From Emydura subglobosa (taxonomy: Eukaryota; Chordata; Testudines; Chelidae), in the NCBI GenBank assembly GCA_007922225.1, contig ML679970.1, positions 40,070,212 to 40,134,211 of the forward strand: DNA of 64,000 nucleotides, given 5' to 3'. Positions 32,307 through 57,060 of the stretch are shown piece by piece. The notes beneath the pieces are model-generated. The model searched no databases. It saw nothing but the letters and a program-made list of their open reading frames with translations, and was not told the DNA's origin. Within the stretch, counting starts at the first letter, position 1. Each line of letters opens with the position of its first letter. The position numbers were made by a program, and so were the translations under genes.

Positions 32307-34221
32307 GTTGTGTAAGGTGGCTCTGAAAAAAGGGGAACTGCTTTATCGAGGGCAAGTGTTGTGCGTGCATGTGTGTACCCTGACAAAAGTGGGACGTGAC
32401 GGGGCTCTCTCATGGGCTTTCTCTGTTTCGATGGACGTTGTCTGTCAGACATAACCACACCATTCATAGAAGCCTTAGATCTACAGTTTAGCTATGCAAA
32501 TTATTTTGAAAAAACAAACATTAAAATAGTGCTTTCTTCTTCAGTGTATCCTAGGAGTTGAACACCAAGCGGTTCTGTGCAACTTCTGGACAACTTGTCT
32601 TTGGATGTACCATGGGAATAAAAAGCAAACAACCCTCCCCCCCAAAAGAACAAAGCTAATTAACTGAGGGTGTCCATGTGAGTTTCGCCAAAGACTTGAC
32701 TGCTGCATCTGTGAGTTGTGCCCTTTGCAGTTTGTGTCTCCATCTTGTGCAAAATACTGTGACGTTGATTGGATGACAGCTATCTGTGGTGTCTCTAAAA
32801 GGCTCTCAAAAACTCCAGGGGATTTGGGAAGCAGACCTAGGCAAGGGGGCTTCTTGTCGAGAATAGCAAGGATTCAGACCTGCAGGAAATCTAAACAGTT
32901 CTTGTGGTAGGCAACTGTTGATTCAGGCTTGGAGCAGTCTTGTTAACCAGAGTCCTTTTGCATGGATTATGGTTCCTTCATGGTGTTTGCCAGGGTAGCA
33001 CATTTAATCTGAATGCTCCTGCTAATTCTTTCTAATGGGGGCATTTGGTGTCTTTCCTCTGCTGAAATGAGGCATGAAGATTTGACTCTAAACAGCAGCT
33101 TAATGTGTGGTTCTGGATGCTCCACCTGTAATTGTCAGTAGCTTTCACAGTGACTCTGCTCATTGCCCCACAAGTAAAGCACCAGGGGCCTCAGGGGGGC
33201 ACTTTTGATGGTATTGGAGTGGGTAGGCTGCTGGCACACCCTCACTCAGGGGGGTGGAAGGTGAATTTTTCTGCTCACAGGAATAGGCATACCTGGGATT
33301 AATTTAACCAAGCTCTGTAACCATAGGAACTGGAGACTGATATGTCCTCTGATAGCCATAGGAAATGTATCCCTGTAATTTACTTCCCCAGCCACTGGAT
33401 GACACTGTTGTTTCACATGGAATATTTACTTCCTCCAAGCGAGTAGGTTAAAACGAAAACGTGTGTGGTTTGAAGCCTGGTTTTTGTATTCAGTCAGGGA
33501 AGCTAGGAAAACGAACACGCTTTGCATTGTGCAGATTCCCTCGTTACACTGACTCTTGCAAGCAGGGACCTTTCTGTCACTGGCAAACTTCTATCTCCTC
33601 CTATCTGTTCATAGCACATTCAGTGCTTCGAGCACACATCCTCCATAAACTATTGGAGCCTGATAGCCCGACAAGTAAGTGCCTGGGTCGAATCCCCATC
33701 CTGTATCCCAGCCAGCATTGCATCCTGACAAATGCTCAGTCCACACTACTTCCTCCCCCACAAACCCTGCCAGTTTCCATGTGTCATCTCTCAAAAGCTA
33801 GGGAGTGCTTTAAAGATGAAACCTCAGTGATTCGGGGCATCAGAATTGCCACTGTCACAACATCTGGGGAGAGATGAGCTCATCGCCTGGAGAGAAGGAA
33901 GGGTTGTGGAGGTGAGTTCCTCTTCCCTTTGTTTTCTGTTAGTGCTGAAAACGCCCCATCTCCCTGACGCCGACCACCGAGACCCACTGGCTGTGCGACA
34001 TCTTCCAGGAAGGTGCCGTTTCTCGTGCTTCCGGATACATGAAGTGCAGGGAATGCAGATGGACAGAGATGGGGGATTGGAATGGTTTAATGACTCGTGC
34101 ATAGAATGTCAGGAAGTCCTTTACCTGACACTGTTACAATCTCCAAGAAGGTCTGGGACAGTCAGAGATGCTATTTCCAATTGAGGCCTCTCTGAACCCT
34201 ATTCCCCAACACTTTCTGACG

Positions 34222-34472
34222 TAGGGTACGTCTGCATTACAGTGGCACAGCTGCGCTGCTGGAACGCTGTAGTGTAGAGCGAGGACAGATTTCTCCGTTG
34301 ATGTAAGCATTCCCCCTCTCCAAGAGGTGGTAGCTAGGTGGATGGAAGAATCCTTCCATTGACCTACCCGTGTCTTGACCAAGGGTTAGGTCGACCTCAC
34401 TATGTGAGTTTTTTCACAGCCCGGAGTGATGTAGCTAGGATGACCTAAGTTTTAGGTGTAGACCAGGCCCTA
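34222..34472. mobile_element. Probable hAT-like MITE
   Basis: The left end tagggtacgtctgcatt and the inverse of the right end, tagggcctggtctacac, are related inverted termini. The interior carries mirrored blocks such as ccattgacctac and aggtcgacctcac. No coding capacity and no clear target-site duplication. Confidence 0.6.
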
Positions 34473-36001
34473 GTCTCCTTACTCTTCTTCCACAACCCTC
34501 AGTCTTCCCTCTTTCCCTCATCTCTCCATTCCAGACTCTGTTTTCTCTAGCTGACACAGTCATGCTTCAAGAGGTCCTCTTTGCTTTCTTGACCCCTGTG
34601 ACGGGGCTGTCTCTGCTAATTTTCTGACTCCAAATGGACTGAGCCAAGTAGCTCACAGTTCATATGTGTTCTGCAGCTAACACTGGCAGTAGGGACAGGG
34701 GGCTTGCTGATAAGCATTTGGACACTAAGGAAGATTCCTGGGCAGAGCACTGGGGAATTGTGCAATCCTTGGGTTGCACTTTGGCTGCCCCTTTCAGTCG
34801 GTATCGAACTGTGATGAGTAGATTTTTACTTACTGAGGCTGTGCTGTTTTGATTATACTTTCTGGAGCAGCAGGGATATTGGGGCAATTTCCACTCTGTA
34901 CCGCTACAAGACACTAAGACAGTTTTTGGGGAAGAGGTGACTTTATAACTGGTGTTTCTGTGAATTGTATAGAATGTTCCTAATCTCAGTCCAGTCTTGC
35001 TTGGGCAATGTGTGCTCAAGCAGTTCTGCAGGGGGGAGCGTCTTGTGTTCGGTCCCACTGATGTCTTCAGTGGGGACGGAGCTGGGCGAATACTGCCAGC
35101 CAGACTTCCTGCTGGGAATGAAAGAATTCACTTGGCATTTTGCTCTCTGGGAACAATCATGTGATTGAACTTCACTAGTGCAAATACTGATGGAGAGCAT
35201 CCTTTCACCTTGTACATTTGAACACTTCTGGAAAGCAAATTCAGGTTGGCTTTCCATGGGCATTTGCACCAGTAAGTGGATAAATGTTGTCTAATGAATT
35301 CAAATAATTGCTAAATTAGAGAAAATCATGGTCTGGACGTTCTGCAAACAGAAAGGAACAAAGTAAAGCAACTCTATTCACAATGAATGTGCTTCTCTGC
35401 TCTCTCAAGGGAGGTCAGGTAGTCCAAATCTGAGGGGGACGGAGGGTGGGGGAAATCTAGTCCAACTGGGATACACTGGGAATGGCTCCTTCTTGCAAGC
35501 TGAAGAGGAAAATAAACTCATCTGCAAAGAGAGAGGATGTTGTAAGTGGGGGATGATCAGCAAAATGGGTTGGGGATAGGGAGAAATCCCCATATCCTCC
35601 ACCCTATCCTGTACTGAAACGATACCACTAACAGCTGCACTGTGTTTTAGGTCCTGTATTATTAGTCATCCAGCTTGCATTCAGAAACTCTCTGGTAGAT
35701 CTACTTGTATAGGGGAGTGTGAGCGAATCCATTGATAATGTTTGTTTTTATTTTTGTTTTTTGTTTTTCTGTTTTTAATACCGCCTTAGTTTGTGGCCTG
35801 TCTTTTGTGATGGGAAAGAGGAGTTACTGTAGCAGGGTGGGTCGGTTGGCCGGCGCACACATGATCATGTGCTTCCCTCTTCTCTCTGTCTAACGGGGCG
35901 CACTCGCCTGATCTCCCAGAACAGAGACTTTGAACAATTTGTTGTTTATATGATGTATTTATTTTTACTTGTGTTTCATGTCATTTTTTTAAAAAAAAAC
36001 A

Positions 36002-36061
36002 AATAAATTGTAAGTTGGTATAACTGCCAATTGGTTCTCTCTCTTTTTTTGGTAAAATAAA
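36002..36061 (+). promoter_or_regulatory. Distal poly(A) signals of RAD54L2
   Basis: Two AATAAA hexamers, 36002-36007 and 36056-36061, lie in an AU-rich context with U/GU-rich sequence between and after them. These are the best candidates for the main 3' end of RAD54L2. An A-rich tract (36070-36100) follows directly. Confidence 0.5.
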
Positions 36062-36105
36062 CTTCAAAATTAAAAAAAAAAACAAAAAAAACAAAAAAAC
36101 GACTT
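36062..36105. repeat. A-rich tract after the RAD54L2 poly(A) signals
   Basis: A runs interrupted by single C residues begin about 10 bp after the last AATAAA. Confidence 0.8.
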
Positions 36106-37979
36106 TTGTCTGAAATGGCTTTGCTTTTCATTTGCATGTTCACAAATTATGTCATGCACCTGCTGACAGAGCCAGGGATGTGTGAAGAGGTGTAGGGAGC
36201 TTGTTTGTTCTGGAGTTAGAGACAAAGCTTAATGCATTGAGGATGTCAGTCCTACAATGCAGCAACACACACAAGCATGTGCTTAACTCCCATTGAATTC
36301 AATGGGGCTTTACTTTAAGAATGCGCTTTGCTGAACTGGGGCACTGGTAAATTTCACTTTGATCAATGATAAGTGAAAACTGATAGTTCTCAAAGTGTGC
36401 AGGATTCCAACAGAATCACGCCTCTCTTTTCAGCAAATGTTTAATATTCTCAGGCTGCAGTGAGATCTGTTAATACTAAAACTCCATTATTTTGTACAAG
36501 TGAGGAGAATATTTACTGCAAGGGATTTACTCCTATTTATTTACTCTAGTGGAGGGCAGGGGAAATCAGAGTGAAGCTGCAGAGAAGGGAATCCAGCACA
36601 GACCTGTCCCAGCTACCTTGGTTTTCCTCCTCTCAGATTTCAAGAATGGGCTTTGTCCAAGTTAGTTATTCTTGCAGGGGGCTCAGAGCCCTTTCCTCCC
36701 AAGGCAGACATGTCACACAGTCCTCCGCCTTCATATCACCAAGTTCCTGAAGGCAGTTCTTGACCAAACCCTCTTGGTGAGCAACGGAACCTAACACTCA
36801 TTCTCCAGGCCTTCTTAGCCTCATTTAAATAGGCAGCTGGACATCCCATTTCCTCTCCATCCCCAGTATGTCCTTCCTCCGCCCATCACCTCTGCATGGA
36901 GAGTCAGCAAACGCAAGGCCCTTTCCATGAAGGAACCTTTCTCTATTTTTCCTTGAGGGTTCAGACTCAAATCTCACGCTGACCATCAACTCAGCTCTGC
37001 CTTTCACACCAACCCGTGTAATTCCTTCATGCCTTCCATCTCAACCCTCCGCAGTGCCAACTCCATGTGGTGGATGTTCTACCTCAGAAGAAGAAAGGAA
37101 TGGAAGAGGGTAACTATTGTCTGTCCTGTCCCTGGTGGGGCGCCGAAAGGTCTTAAGACCCAGATTAGTTCACTCAGGCCTCAAGCCTAGCCAACAGAGC
37201 TGCATCTCTGGGTGTCCCAGCCCACTGTGCCAGAAAACTGTTCCTCTCCTGGGATGTGACCAGCTGTGACCTGTTCCCCCTTCTATACCATGCTGAAGGT
37301 TTAATATCCTTGTCAGCAAGAGACAGCCTCCAGCTCCAGGAGCCATCAAGCTGCCTGCAGTGCATAATGGGTTTTCTTTCGTGGCCTCCCTACGTCTCCA
37401 TCGCTGCCTCAGAACAGTAAATGGATTACCGGGCACAAGGGCCCCACATGTGCCATCTGGTTTTCTTCCGGATGGGAGGATCCCAACCCGGGAACCCTCC
37501 CTGATTATTGCTCTGCTTCTCTGGAGCCCAAGACTAACTTCTGCCTTTCGAGTTCCCAGCATTGGTGATGTACTGGAGATTCATTCCAGGCTGGGACTCA
37601 TGTCTCATGAGAGCACTGCAACACAGCAGAGGCCATCAATAGCAGAGGGTTTCCCCGACGAAACCAGATGGCAGGTAAAGGGGAGAATATAACCAGTTAA
37701 ACGTTGCAGCAAGGGAGGTAATTATCGCTGTTCCCCTTTTACCCAGAGCCAAACACTGGGTCAGTAGCAGAGCTGGGACCAGAACTCCAGATTTGTCCCT
37801 CCTCAGGCCTGTATGTGAACCACTAGCCCATGTGTTCTCTGCCCGAGCTGACTTGCAATGCTTGCTGAAGGGGCTGGAGGCTCTGCACCCTCCCAGGGCA
37901 GAGGGAGAAGGGTATCAGTTCTACAGAACGAGGGAGGCTGGTGAGAACCAGGTGTTTCCATTCTGTTTAATTTCCAGGG
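36106..37979. other. Convergent intergenic region
   Basis: Between the RAD54L2 3' end and the probable semaphorin 3' end. It holds the foldback repeat at 36240-36345 and a MIR-like piece near 37735-37812 (agcagagctgggaccagaac). No exon or RNA gene recognised. Confidence 0.55.
36240..36345. repeat. Foldback interspersed repeat (degraded)
   Basis: The centre cccattgaattcaatgggg is an inverted repeat. It is flanked by agcatgtgcttaactcc on the left and by ctttaagaatgcgctttgct on the right, an eroded mirror. Similar dispersed palindromes are common in sauropsid DNA. Confidence 0.5.
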
Positions 37980-37985
37980 TTTATT
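37980..37985 (-). promoter_or_regulatory. Possible poly(A) signal of the semaphorin gene
   Basis: AATAAA on the minus strand, 430 bp past the stop codon at 38415. It implies a short 3' UTR of about 450 bp (37960-38414). The downstream GU-rich element is weak, so this is tentative. Confidence 0.35.
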
Positions 37986-38414
37986 ATTAATACTAAGAGG
38001 CGTGATAGGAAAATGACAGAAGAACAATGCAGAGAATAAATATTTCATGGTATGTAAATCGTTTCCCGTCTGCTTGTCCCCTCAGTCTGCGTCAGCAGGC
38101 CTAGTATCCAGGCTGTTCGCTCCAGGGCCAGGCTGCGAAGTCCCTGCTCTAGCTCCCACTGGACTCAATAGACTCCCCCAGCCCACATGGGGCTAAGTGC
38201 ATCCTCACCGTCCGCTGGGTCCCCCCGGCTCCAGGAGGTGACAAGGGCAGTGTCCTGGTTGAGGTAGTGAAGGGTGAGTCTTTGGGCAGGCAGAGCACGG
38301 CAGCATCTCTGAGCTGAGCTGGCAGCTGTGCAGGGCTGTGCATTCAGAAGGGCTCCGGAGATGTGGCTGGCTAATGGAGATGGGTTCGGGGACCCCCAGG
38401 GAACCGTGCAGACA

Positions 38415-50911
<12,497 letters not shown>

Positions 50912-51156
50912 CTGCAGAGCGGAGGGTGGGGAATGGACAACGGTCACCCCCCCACACACACACCGGAGGGAGCCACCACCCCATCCCCCACCCCCAGGAA
51001 GAAACCACGCTGCCCCAGGAGAAAGTGAGCACTGCCCTGACTCTGTCCTGCACGCCTCCGGGGAAAGTCCTCTCTGCCCTGACCCCAGAAGAGCCCTTGC
51101 CACCCATGCCCTCTGGGAAGGACTGCACAATCCCAAGGGATAGAGAGCATTTCCCC

Positions 51157-51199
51157 TGCACGCGCGCGCGCGTGCACACACACACACACACACACACAC
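51157..51199. repeat. Alternating pyrimidine-purine tract (CG)n(CA)n
   Basis: Forty-three bases alternate strictly, including six CG steps followed by about 13 CA units. This is the classic composition for Z-DNA. It lies about 250 bp 5' of semaphorin exon 2 on the minus strand. Confidence 0.9.
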
Positions 51200-52074
51200 C
51201 CCCGAAGAGAGCAAGCACTGCTAGTCGCTGTCCTTTCACCAACCCCAGGGTGGGATGGCTCACTCCCCCCCCCTGGCCAGTAGCCAGCGTGGCCTCTGGG
51301 AGTCCTGGCCTCATGCTCCCTCTCAGAGAGCAGAGCGCCCCACAGGTCAGGACAGCCGGCTGGCAGCATGGGTGGCAAGCAGCTGCTGCTGCAGCTGGGT
51401 CTGGAGAGGGGAACGGCTGCTCAGCTTCCAGTGTCACCGACCTTGCAGTTCAATGGCGCCATGAGAGCCCGGAAGAATTTTCATCATACCGACAGGTCCC
51501 TGATTCTCACCAGTCCCGCTAGCCCTGGGGAGGGGCGGGCTGAGAATGCAGGGCAGGGCCCGCTTGTATTTTCAGCCGAGGGATCCCGGAGCACTGGCTC
51601 GGTGGAATTTCTATATAAAGGATCTAAGTCATTCCCCTGGTGAAAGTATCCTGGAAATGAAAGGCTGTGTAAAACCGCAGCTGCTGCAGTCCGCAAACCT
51701 GCCCGGCTGGCTTGTGCTTGATTTACGGGGACATCGTGTACGGTGTTACAGGACTCATTTCCCTAGCCGAGCGGGATCACTACAGCTTCTAAATCCATTG
51801 CCCTCGCTCCTGGGGAACGGCACCATTCTTCAGCCCTGGCCCAGGCCAGCTTGCGGGAGGTGCCGGGGGCCCCTGACACATGCGGGTGAGAGAGGCACAG
51901 AAAGTGGAGGTGGCAAAGCCCTGGGAGGTGATTTCCTGGTACTTCTACACTGTGGAGCCCATCTGCAGGACATGCTCCAATACTTTGTCTTGCCAAGGTT
52001 GTCAGCACTTCTCTAGGGAGAGTATTCCACAGCCCAGCGCCTCGCACTAGCAGGCCGCTGCCTCTGCCTTTCTT

Positions 52075-52160
52075 CGCCTTTATTGTTTGCGAGGCACTTA
52101 CAGTGGGGCACAAAGCCAGCCAGTCCCTGCCGCAAAGAGCTTACAATCTAAGCCTCCCTC
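52075..52160. repeat. Old SINE-like interspersed repeat
   Basis: It contains ccagtccctgccgcaaagag followed by cttacaatctaag, related to the stretch at 5752-5878. Confidence 0.4.
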
Positions 52161-53663
52161 TGCTTCTCCTTGGTCCCTCCGGCACCATTCCTCTGCCTCA
52201 GCTTCTCTTGGCTGACGTACCTTCAGGGTGCTGAGCCGGCAGGGATCTGGCGGCTCTTCCCCTCCCCCTCGTAACTGAAGGGGAGCGTACATCCTGGATT
52301 AGCCCCGCTCAGAAAGTAGCTTTTAGAGCCATCATTTGCTCACAGGCCGAGCCCCGGAGGGCCAGATTCCTCCAAGCAAGCTCAGATGTCCAAAGCAGAG
52401 GAGCCAGCACAAAGGCCCTGGGTATGAGCCCTCCTGCTTGGGAGTGGACAAAGGAGTGCGAGCTTCACCAGGTGAATCCCTCAGGGAACTAGGAGAGCTC
52501 AGGACTGGGACGGGGTCCTCATGGAGAAAACCTGAGCAGCCCAGCTGCCCAGACCTCTACAGTTCCTCCTCTGCCTCCAGTTCTGTCTGCACTACCCCGC
52601 ACTGGACAGCCAAGGTGACCGCAGCAAACCCCTCCTTCCCCATGCAGTTAGGACAGCAACTTGGTAACAACCACAGCATGAGGCTCCGTATTTAGCTTCT
52701 CCATTTCCAGCCCAAAGCTGCCTTCCTCTTCTGCCAGGGCTGTGCGTTCAGACTGGGAGCTGACAATCCAGCCGGGCTCTCCCTGCCTCTCACGTCAGCC
52801 CCTGTAATAAAAATCCTTCAGGGGGACTTTGCTGGCGACGAAGTGCCCGAGGCTTGCGCTGGAAAGGAATCCAGCTTGCTCTCCCATCGCTGACTCATCC
52901 CCTGGGGCTAAGTGCAGGAAGTGCTCGTCCGTGGCAGCAAAGCAATTGGGAGACATGGACGCACACAGGGAGCAGAGACACGAGGCCATCTGGCCATACG
53001 CTCAGTGTTGCCCGTTTTCACCTGCGGGGACAGCTCTGGGCCCGGTGTCTGACTCCTCCTTCCTGGCTGAGCTGCCAGGGTGAGTGTGGGGGATCTTCTG
53101 CCTTGGCCAATTGTCCCGGAAACATCGCCCAGCGTGGCCTCAGCCGTGGCAGGGGGCTGTGCGGGCACGACCGAGGCATGTATCATTCTGCGATACACAC
53201 GGACAAATTGACCCCACTGTTGCTCCACTGACGTGCATGGGCTTTTGCTGTGATTAAGTGCTGACCATGCGCTGTACAAAACCCAAACATCAAAGCAGTC
53301 GCTGCCCTGGAGAGGTTGCTCGGTAGAAGATTGATGCAGAAGGACAAGATGTGCTGGGAGACCCAGCGGAAGAGCCACATTAGAGCATTTCAAATCCTGA
53401 ACTGATCACTTTCCTGTGTCTCTCGGAGGAATCTGACTGAGGCCAGGGTGGCGACCTGCTGCACTGGGCGGTCATGCCAAATAGAGAAAGGAGGAAACAA
53501 GAGGAGACCAGGCAGGCGTTACTGGCTGAGTGACAGGGCGAGAGGATGCAACGTGAATCATAGATCTGGGAGAATTTTTGCAGGACCTTGAAATCCACGA
53601 AGATGAGATGAATTCGGCTCACCGGGGACGAGCAGGCTGCCCCAGAAGTGCAGATGGGGAACA

Positions 53664-53682
53664 AGCCAGCCAGCCAGCCAGC
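53664..53682. repeat. (AGCC)n microsatellite
   Basis: Four to five tandem AGCC units. Confidence 0.8.
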
Positions 53683-56600
53683 ACGTGACTGAGCAGGCAT
53701 GAGTACATGTGTGTGGGGCACAGGTGTGTGAAATGGGATGCATGGAAGCAGGAATCCTTTTTCTAAAACAGGCCAGTGGATTGCAGAGACTGTCACCCCA
53801 TTTCCAGGGGACAGAGGAAGCTGGGACCGTTTTATCTCTGGGCAGCTGTCGGGAGCCGGAAATTCGACTGAAGTCTGCTCATCCTGCTCATCCCAGTGGG
53901 GCAGCATTTGGAGCGGGCACGTGCTGGTTCTCCAAGTCTTTGTAAGAAGAGAGCGTTTCAGTCAAGCCAGCTCAATGGCAAATCAGTTCCCAACCCAGTG
54001 TGGCTAATGAAAGGGCCTGTCACTTCATCTACAGCGAGTTCCTTGCCACTAACCATTCCTGCTGTAAGCGTCCAATAGCTGCCTAGCCAGGGGCTGAATT
54101 CCTCACCCCTCACTGACTTTCTTATGGCTGGTATCATTACTTGCCAGCTAGATCTCCAGTGCTGGTACCCATCTGCAGCCTAGCAACCTCTGTGTGCCCA
54201 AGCCAAGGGGAAAGATTTTCAGATCTGCCGAGGGGCTCTAAACTCCAATGGGGCAGGTGAGTCATAGCTCTCACTCCCATCGCTGCCTTGTGAGCGACCC
54301 CAGGTGCGAGCGGGGCAGGGCCCAGATCCACAATGCATTCTCCAGCCTCTGAAAAGGCTGGGGTGTCTCCCTGGAGCCAGGGCGGTTCCTCTGACTCTCT
54401 TCACCCAGAGTGAAATATAGGCCAGGCCTCTTGAGGACAGAGTGGGGGGGGGGTCAAAGGTTTATCCAATACATGGCCCACCCGGCTTAATTAACCGGAG
54501 TACTGCAAGGAGGTCCCCTAGGTGATATAACCCTTGTGCTGCTTGAGCCCAAACAATAAGGATGCTCCCATTAGCACTGCTTCACCTTCTGCCCTCCCTT
54601 CGGCCCGGAGCAGGAGAGATGGTGCAGTTTTCTCTGCTGGGCTCTCAGGCCTGCTGTGTTCTTTGGTGTGAGGATTCAGTCTGGCTCCCAGGAAGGATTA
54701 AGGCCATCGCCGCCTGCCAGGGACTGGGAGCTCTAGTTTCAGATCCTCCTCCCCATAGTTTGGCTTGTCCCAGTCTCTTAATTAAGAGGTGGGTGGGAAT
54801 CTGAGCCAGTTCACCCCACTCATCAAACAAACCTGGTCAGGGAACAGACCAGTTAAACAGGGGTTGAGCGGGGAGGTCCCCACTGTGCAATGGCTGAGAG
54901 AAGGCATGGGTACCTGGGCTATCTGCAGAGGAGGCATCTGTCTCTCTGCCAAGGTCCCCCATAACCATTGCATCCTGCTGATCATCTCTGCCCAACCTTA
55001 CCCTAAACCGTACGCACCACCAGGGCATCTGAGGCTGCAGTGTTGCTCTTCTCGGAGAGCGTCCTCTCTCCTCCCCATCGGAGACAGGCCACAGCTGAAA
55101 CCCTGATCCGAACGCCCCAAAAGCCTGGGGTAAGTCAGGATTTGAATCCAGTTTACGCCTCGGCCTTTTGTTGTGATGGCCAGTGTGAAAGGGGTCCCTC
55201 AGGACCACTTAGCGGTGGTGTGTGATACGGATAACTGCCTGCTGGGAATGGGAACAAGGCCCATGAACACACTGTGCACCCACACCACCGACCAACCGTC
55301 AGACGCTAACAATCCGGGCTTGGTTTGAACCGCTGAGCTGCCGGCAGCAGCCAGTTGCCCGGAACGTTCACAGGAGATCCCGCAGTGTTACGGTGTGACC
55401 GCATCGCTGCTATATAAGCCCAGAGTAATGACACCATCCCAGAAAGAAAGGCTCAGGAGCTCTGGAGGTCCCTAGTTCAGTGCCTCCCGGGTCAGCCAAA
55501 AAGGCGCCTGTCACAGTAGCAGTTGTGGAGTGTCTCCGAGAGGCTGGCGTTCTATTATAAGCTGTCTGATGGCGTTCTCATTGTGGCAGGGGTCATGCGA
55601 CTGCTCAGCCTTATTGTTCTTGGCCTTGTTGCCATCCTTCCTTTGCTCTCCCTGCCTTCGGGTCTGTCATTTCCTTTCTGCACGCCTGCCTGTGTCTCTC
55701 CCCATCCCCGTTCAGCCCCCATGCGGGGCCATGACGCTAGCCCGGCTCCCACAGGCTCTGAGGTGGAGGGCAGCTTGGGGAGGTTTCTTTCCTCTGGGGT
55801 TTTTAAACCTCAACTTGTCAGGCCATTGTGGCCTTGAGCCTGCTGCGTGTTGTCTGTGAGTCACAACTCCTGCTATTGTCTGCATTGTCCCCCAGCCCTC
55901 CGCAGCTGGGGGCTTCCTGTCTCGGCTCGGCCCACAGCACCAGGCTTTTCAGCACAGCTGGGCCAGGGCCGCTCTCGCTTTGAAGGAGGAACTCCCTCCT
56001 CGGTCCTCTCCTCCAAACAATTTCTGCTGCCTGCCGCCGAGGAAAGGAAGATCCATCCCGTGCATTTCCGGGACACGTTATCAGCGCTGGCGATCGCCCG
56101 GTGGTGACCTGCTCACCAAAGGCTGCGTGGCAGATAGCATGCACACTCCCTGTGGGACTTGGGTTGCAAGCCTCCGTTCTGATGGCTCACCACAAACCCA
56201 CTGGGCATCTCCCAGCTGGCGGGCCAGGCTCTGTGTAAGGAGACTGCTGGCCCCGGGCCCTTAATGAAACTGAGTGGGTCTTATCATGGGCCATCTCTCA
56301 GCAGTACCACAGGCCAGGGGAGGTGTCGAGGAGGAAGCAGGATCCTGTGACGGACAGCCTGCAGGGCCAGTGAGGAGAAGCCAGCGCTCCAGGCAATAAC
56401 TCTGGAGTTGCCTGGGCAGGAGCCAGGGCCCACGCTAAGGACACAGCAGCAGCCTGTCCCCGAGCCACAGTAGCCAGCGGCTGGGAGGCCAGAGAAGCCC
56501 AGGGTGTGAGCTGAGCTGAGCAGACCCCGGCAACAGAACCCAAGGGAGCAGCCCAGAGAGCCGCACTCAGCAGAGCCGTGCTGGGACAGGGTGGGGCTGG

Positions 56601-56844
56601 GGATGGGCTAGGCTGGAGCCATCCGGAGGCGGGTGTGGTGAGTGAGTGGCTGGGGAGAGCGGGGGGGACCCTGGGCAGGGCCCGGCTCGGGGAGACGCCC
56701 CCAGCCCAGAGGCTGCACAGGCCAGAGTGGGAAGGGGAGCGTGACCCCGATGGGGCTGACGCTGGGGAGAAGGGCCCAGCCCCTAGCACCTAGGGGAGAC
56801 CAGCCAGTGTCAGAGCAAGTGTCCGACCCACGGCCTCCCTGCAC

Positions 56845-57060
56845 CACTGTCGTCAGCTAGTGTAAACCAAGCAGGCTGGTGCCTGGATGGGAGCTTGGCC
56901 GGGAGACTCCAAGGAAGCCCGGTAGTGCTGGGAACTGCTGGGGGTGCTCCTCTGCATCCACGCTAACCCACAGCCCTGCATGGAGCTCGGTGGGGTGGGG
57001 TGCTGTGCTATGGGGTGCTGCTGCTGCTGGGTGACACTCAGACACCAGCCTGACCCCACA
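56845..57060 (+). repeat. SINE with 5S-rRNA-like head
   Basis: The run aaaccaagcaggctggtgcc, then tggatgggag, gagactccaagg and cccggtagtgctggg follows 5S rRNA internal promoter elements (box A 'agctaagcagg', intermediate element 'ggatgggagacc', box C) in the right order. A duplication of the 'gggag' part stretches the spacing. It is a SINE3-type remnant, not a 5S gene. Confidence 0.65.

Larger units (their letters stand above)
29775..36080 (+). other. RAD54L2: Probable RAD54L2 3' untranslated region
   Basis: There is no coding signal from the stop codon to about 36 kb. AU-rich segments (near 30770-30860 and 35740-36010) and poly(A) signals at 31161, 36002 and 36056 fit a long 3' UTR, as in mammalian RAD54L2. 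DNA-transposon insertions lie at 31559-31665, 31873-32306 and 34222-34472. The extent is inferred; no transcript evidence is available. Confidence 0.55.

Noticed and set aside
32494..32501. Octamer ATGCAAAT
   Set aside because: A single 8-mer inside a probable 3' UTR is expected by chance. No promoter context.
54562..54804. Plus-strand frame starting MLPLALLHLLP, leader-like
   Set aside because: Wrong strand for the semaphorin, no downstream exons, and the peptide has no family resemblance.
56298..56789. Minus-strand frame with a hydrophobic Ala/Leu-rich run, considered as the semaphorin signal peptide
   Set aside because: The Met is far from the hydrophobic run, there is no R-L-x-L-S-(Y/F)-K ending and no fitting phase-1 donor.
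56845..57060. Possible functional 5S rRNA gene
   Set aside because: The length and spacing do not match 5S rRNA and the intermediate element is disrupted.
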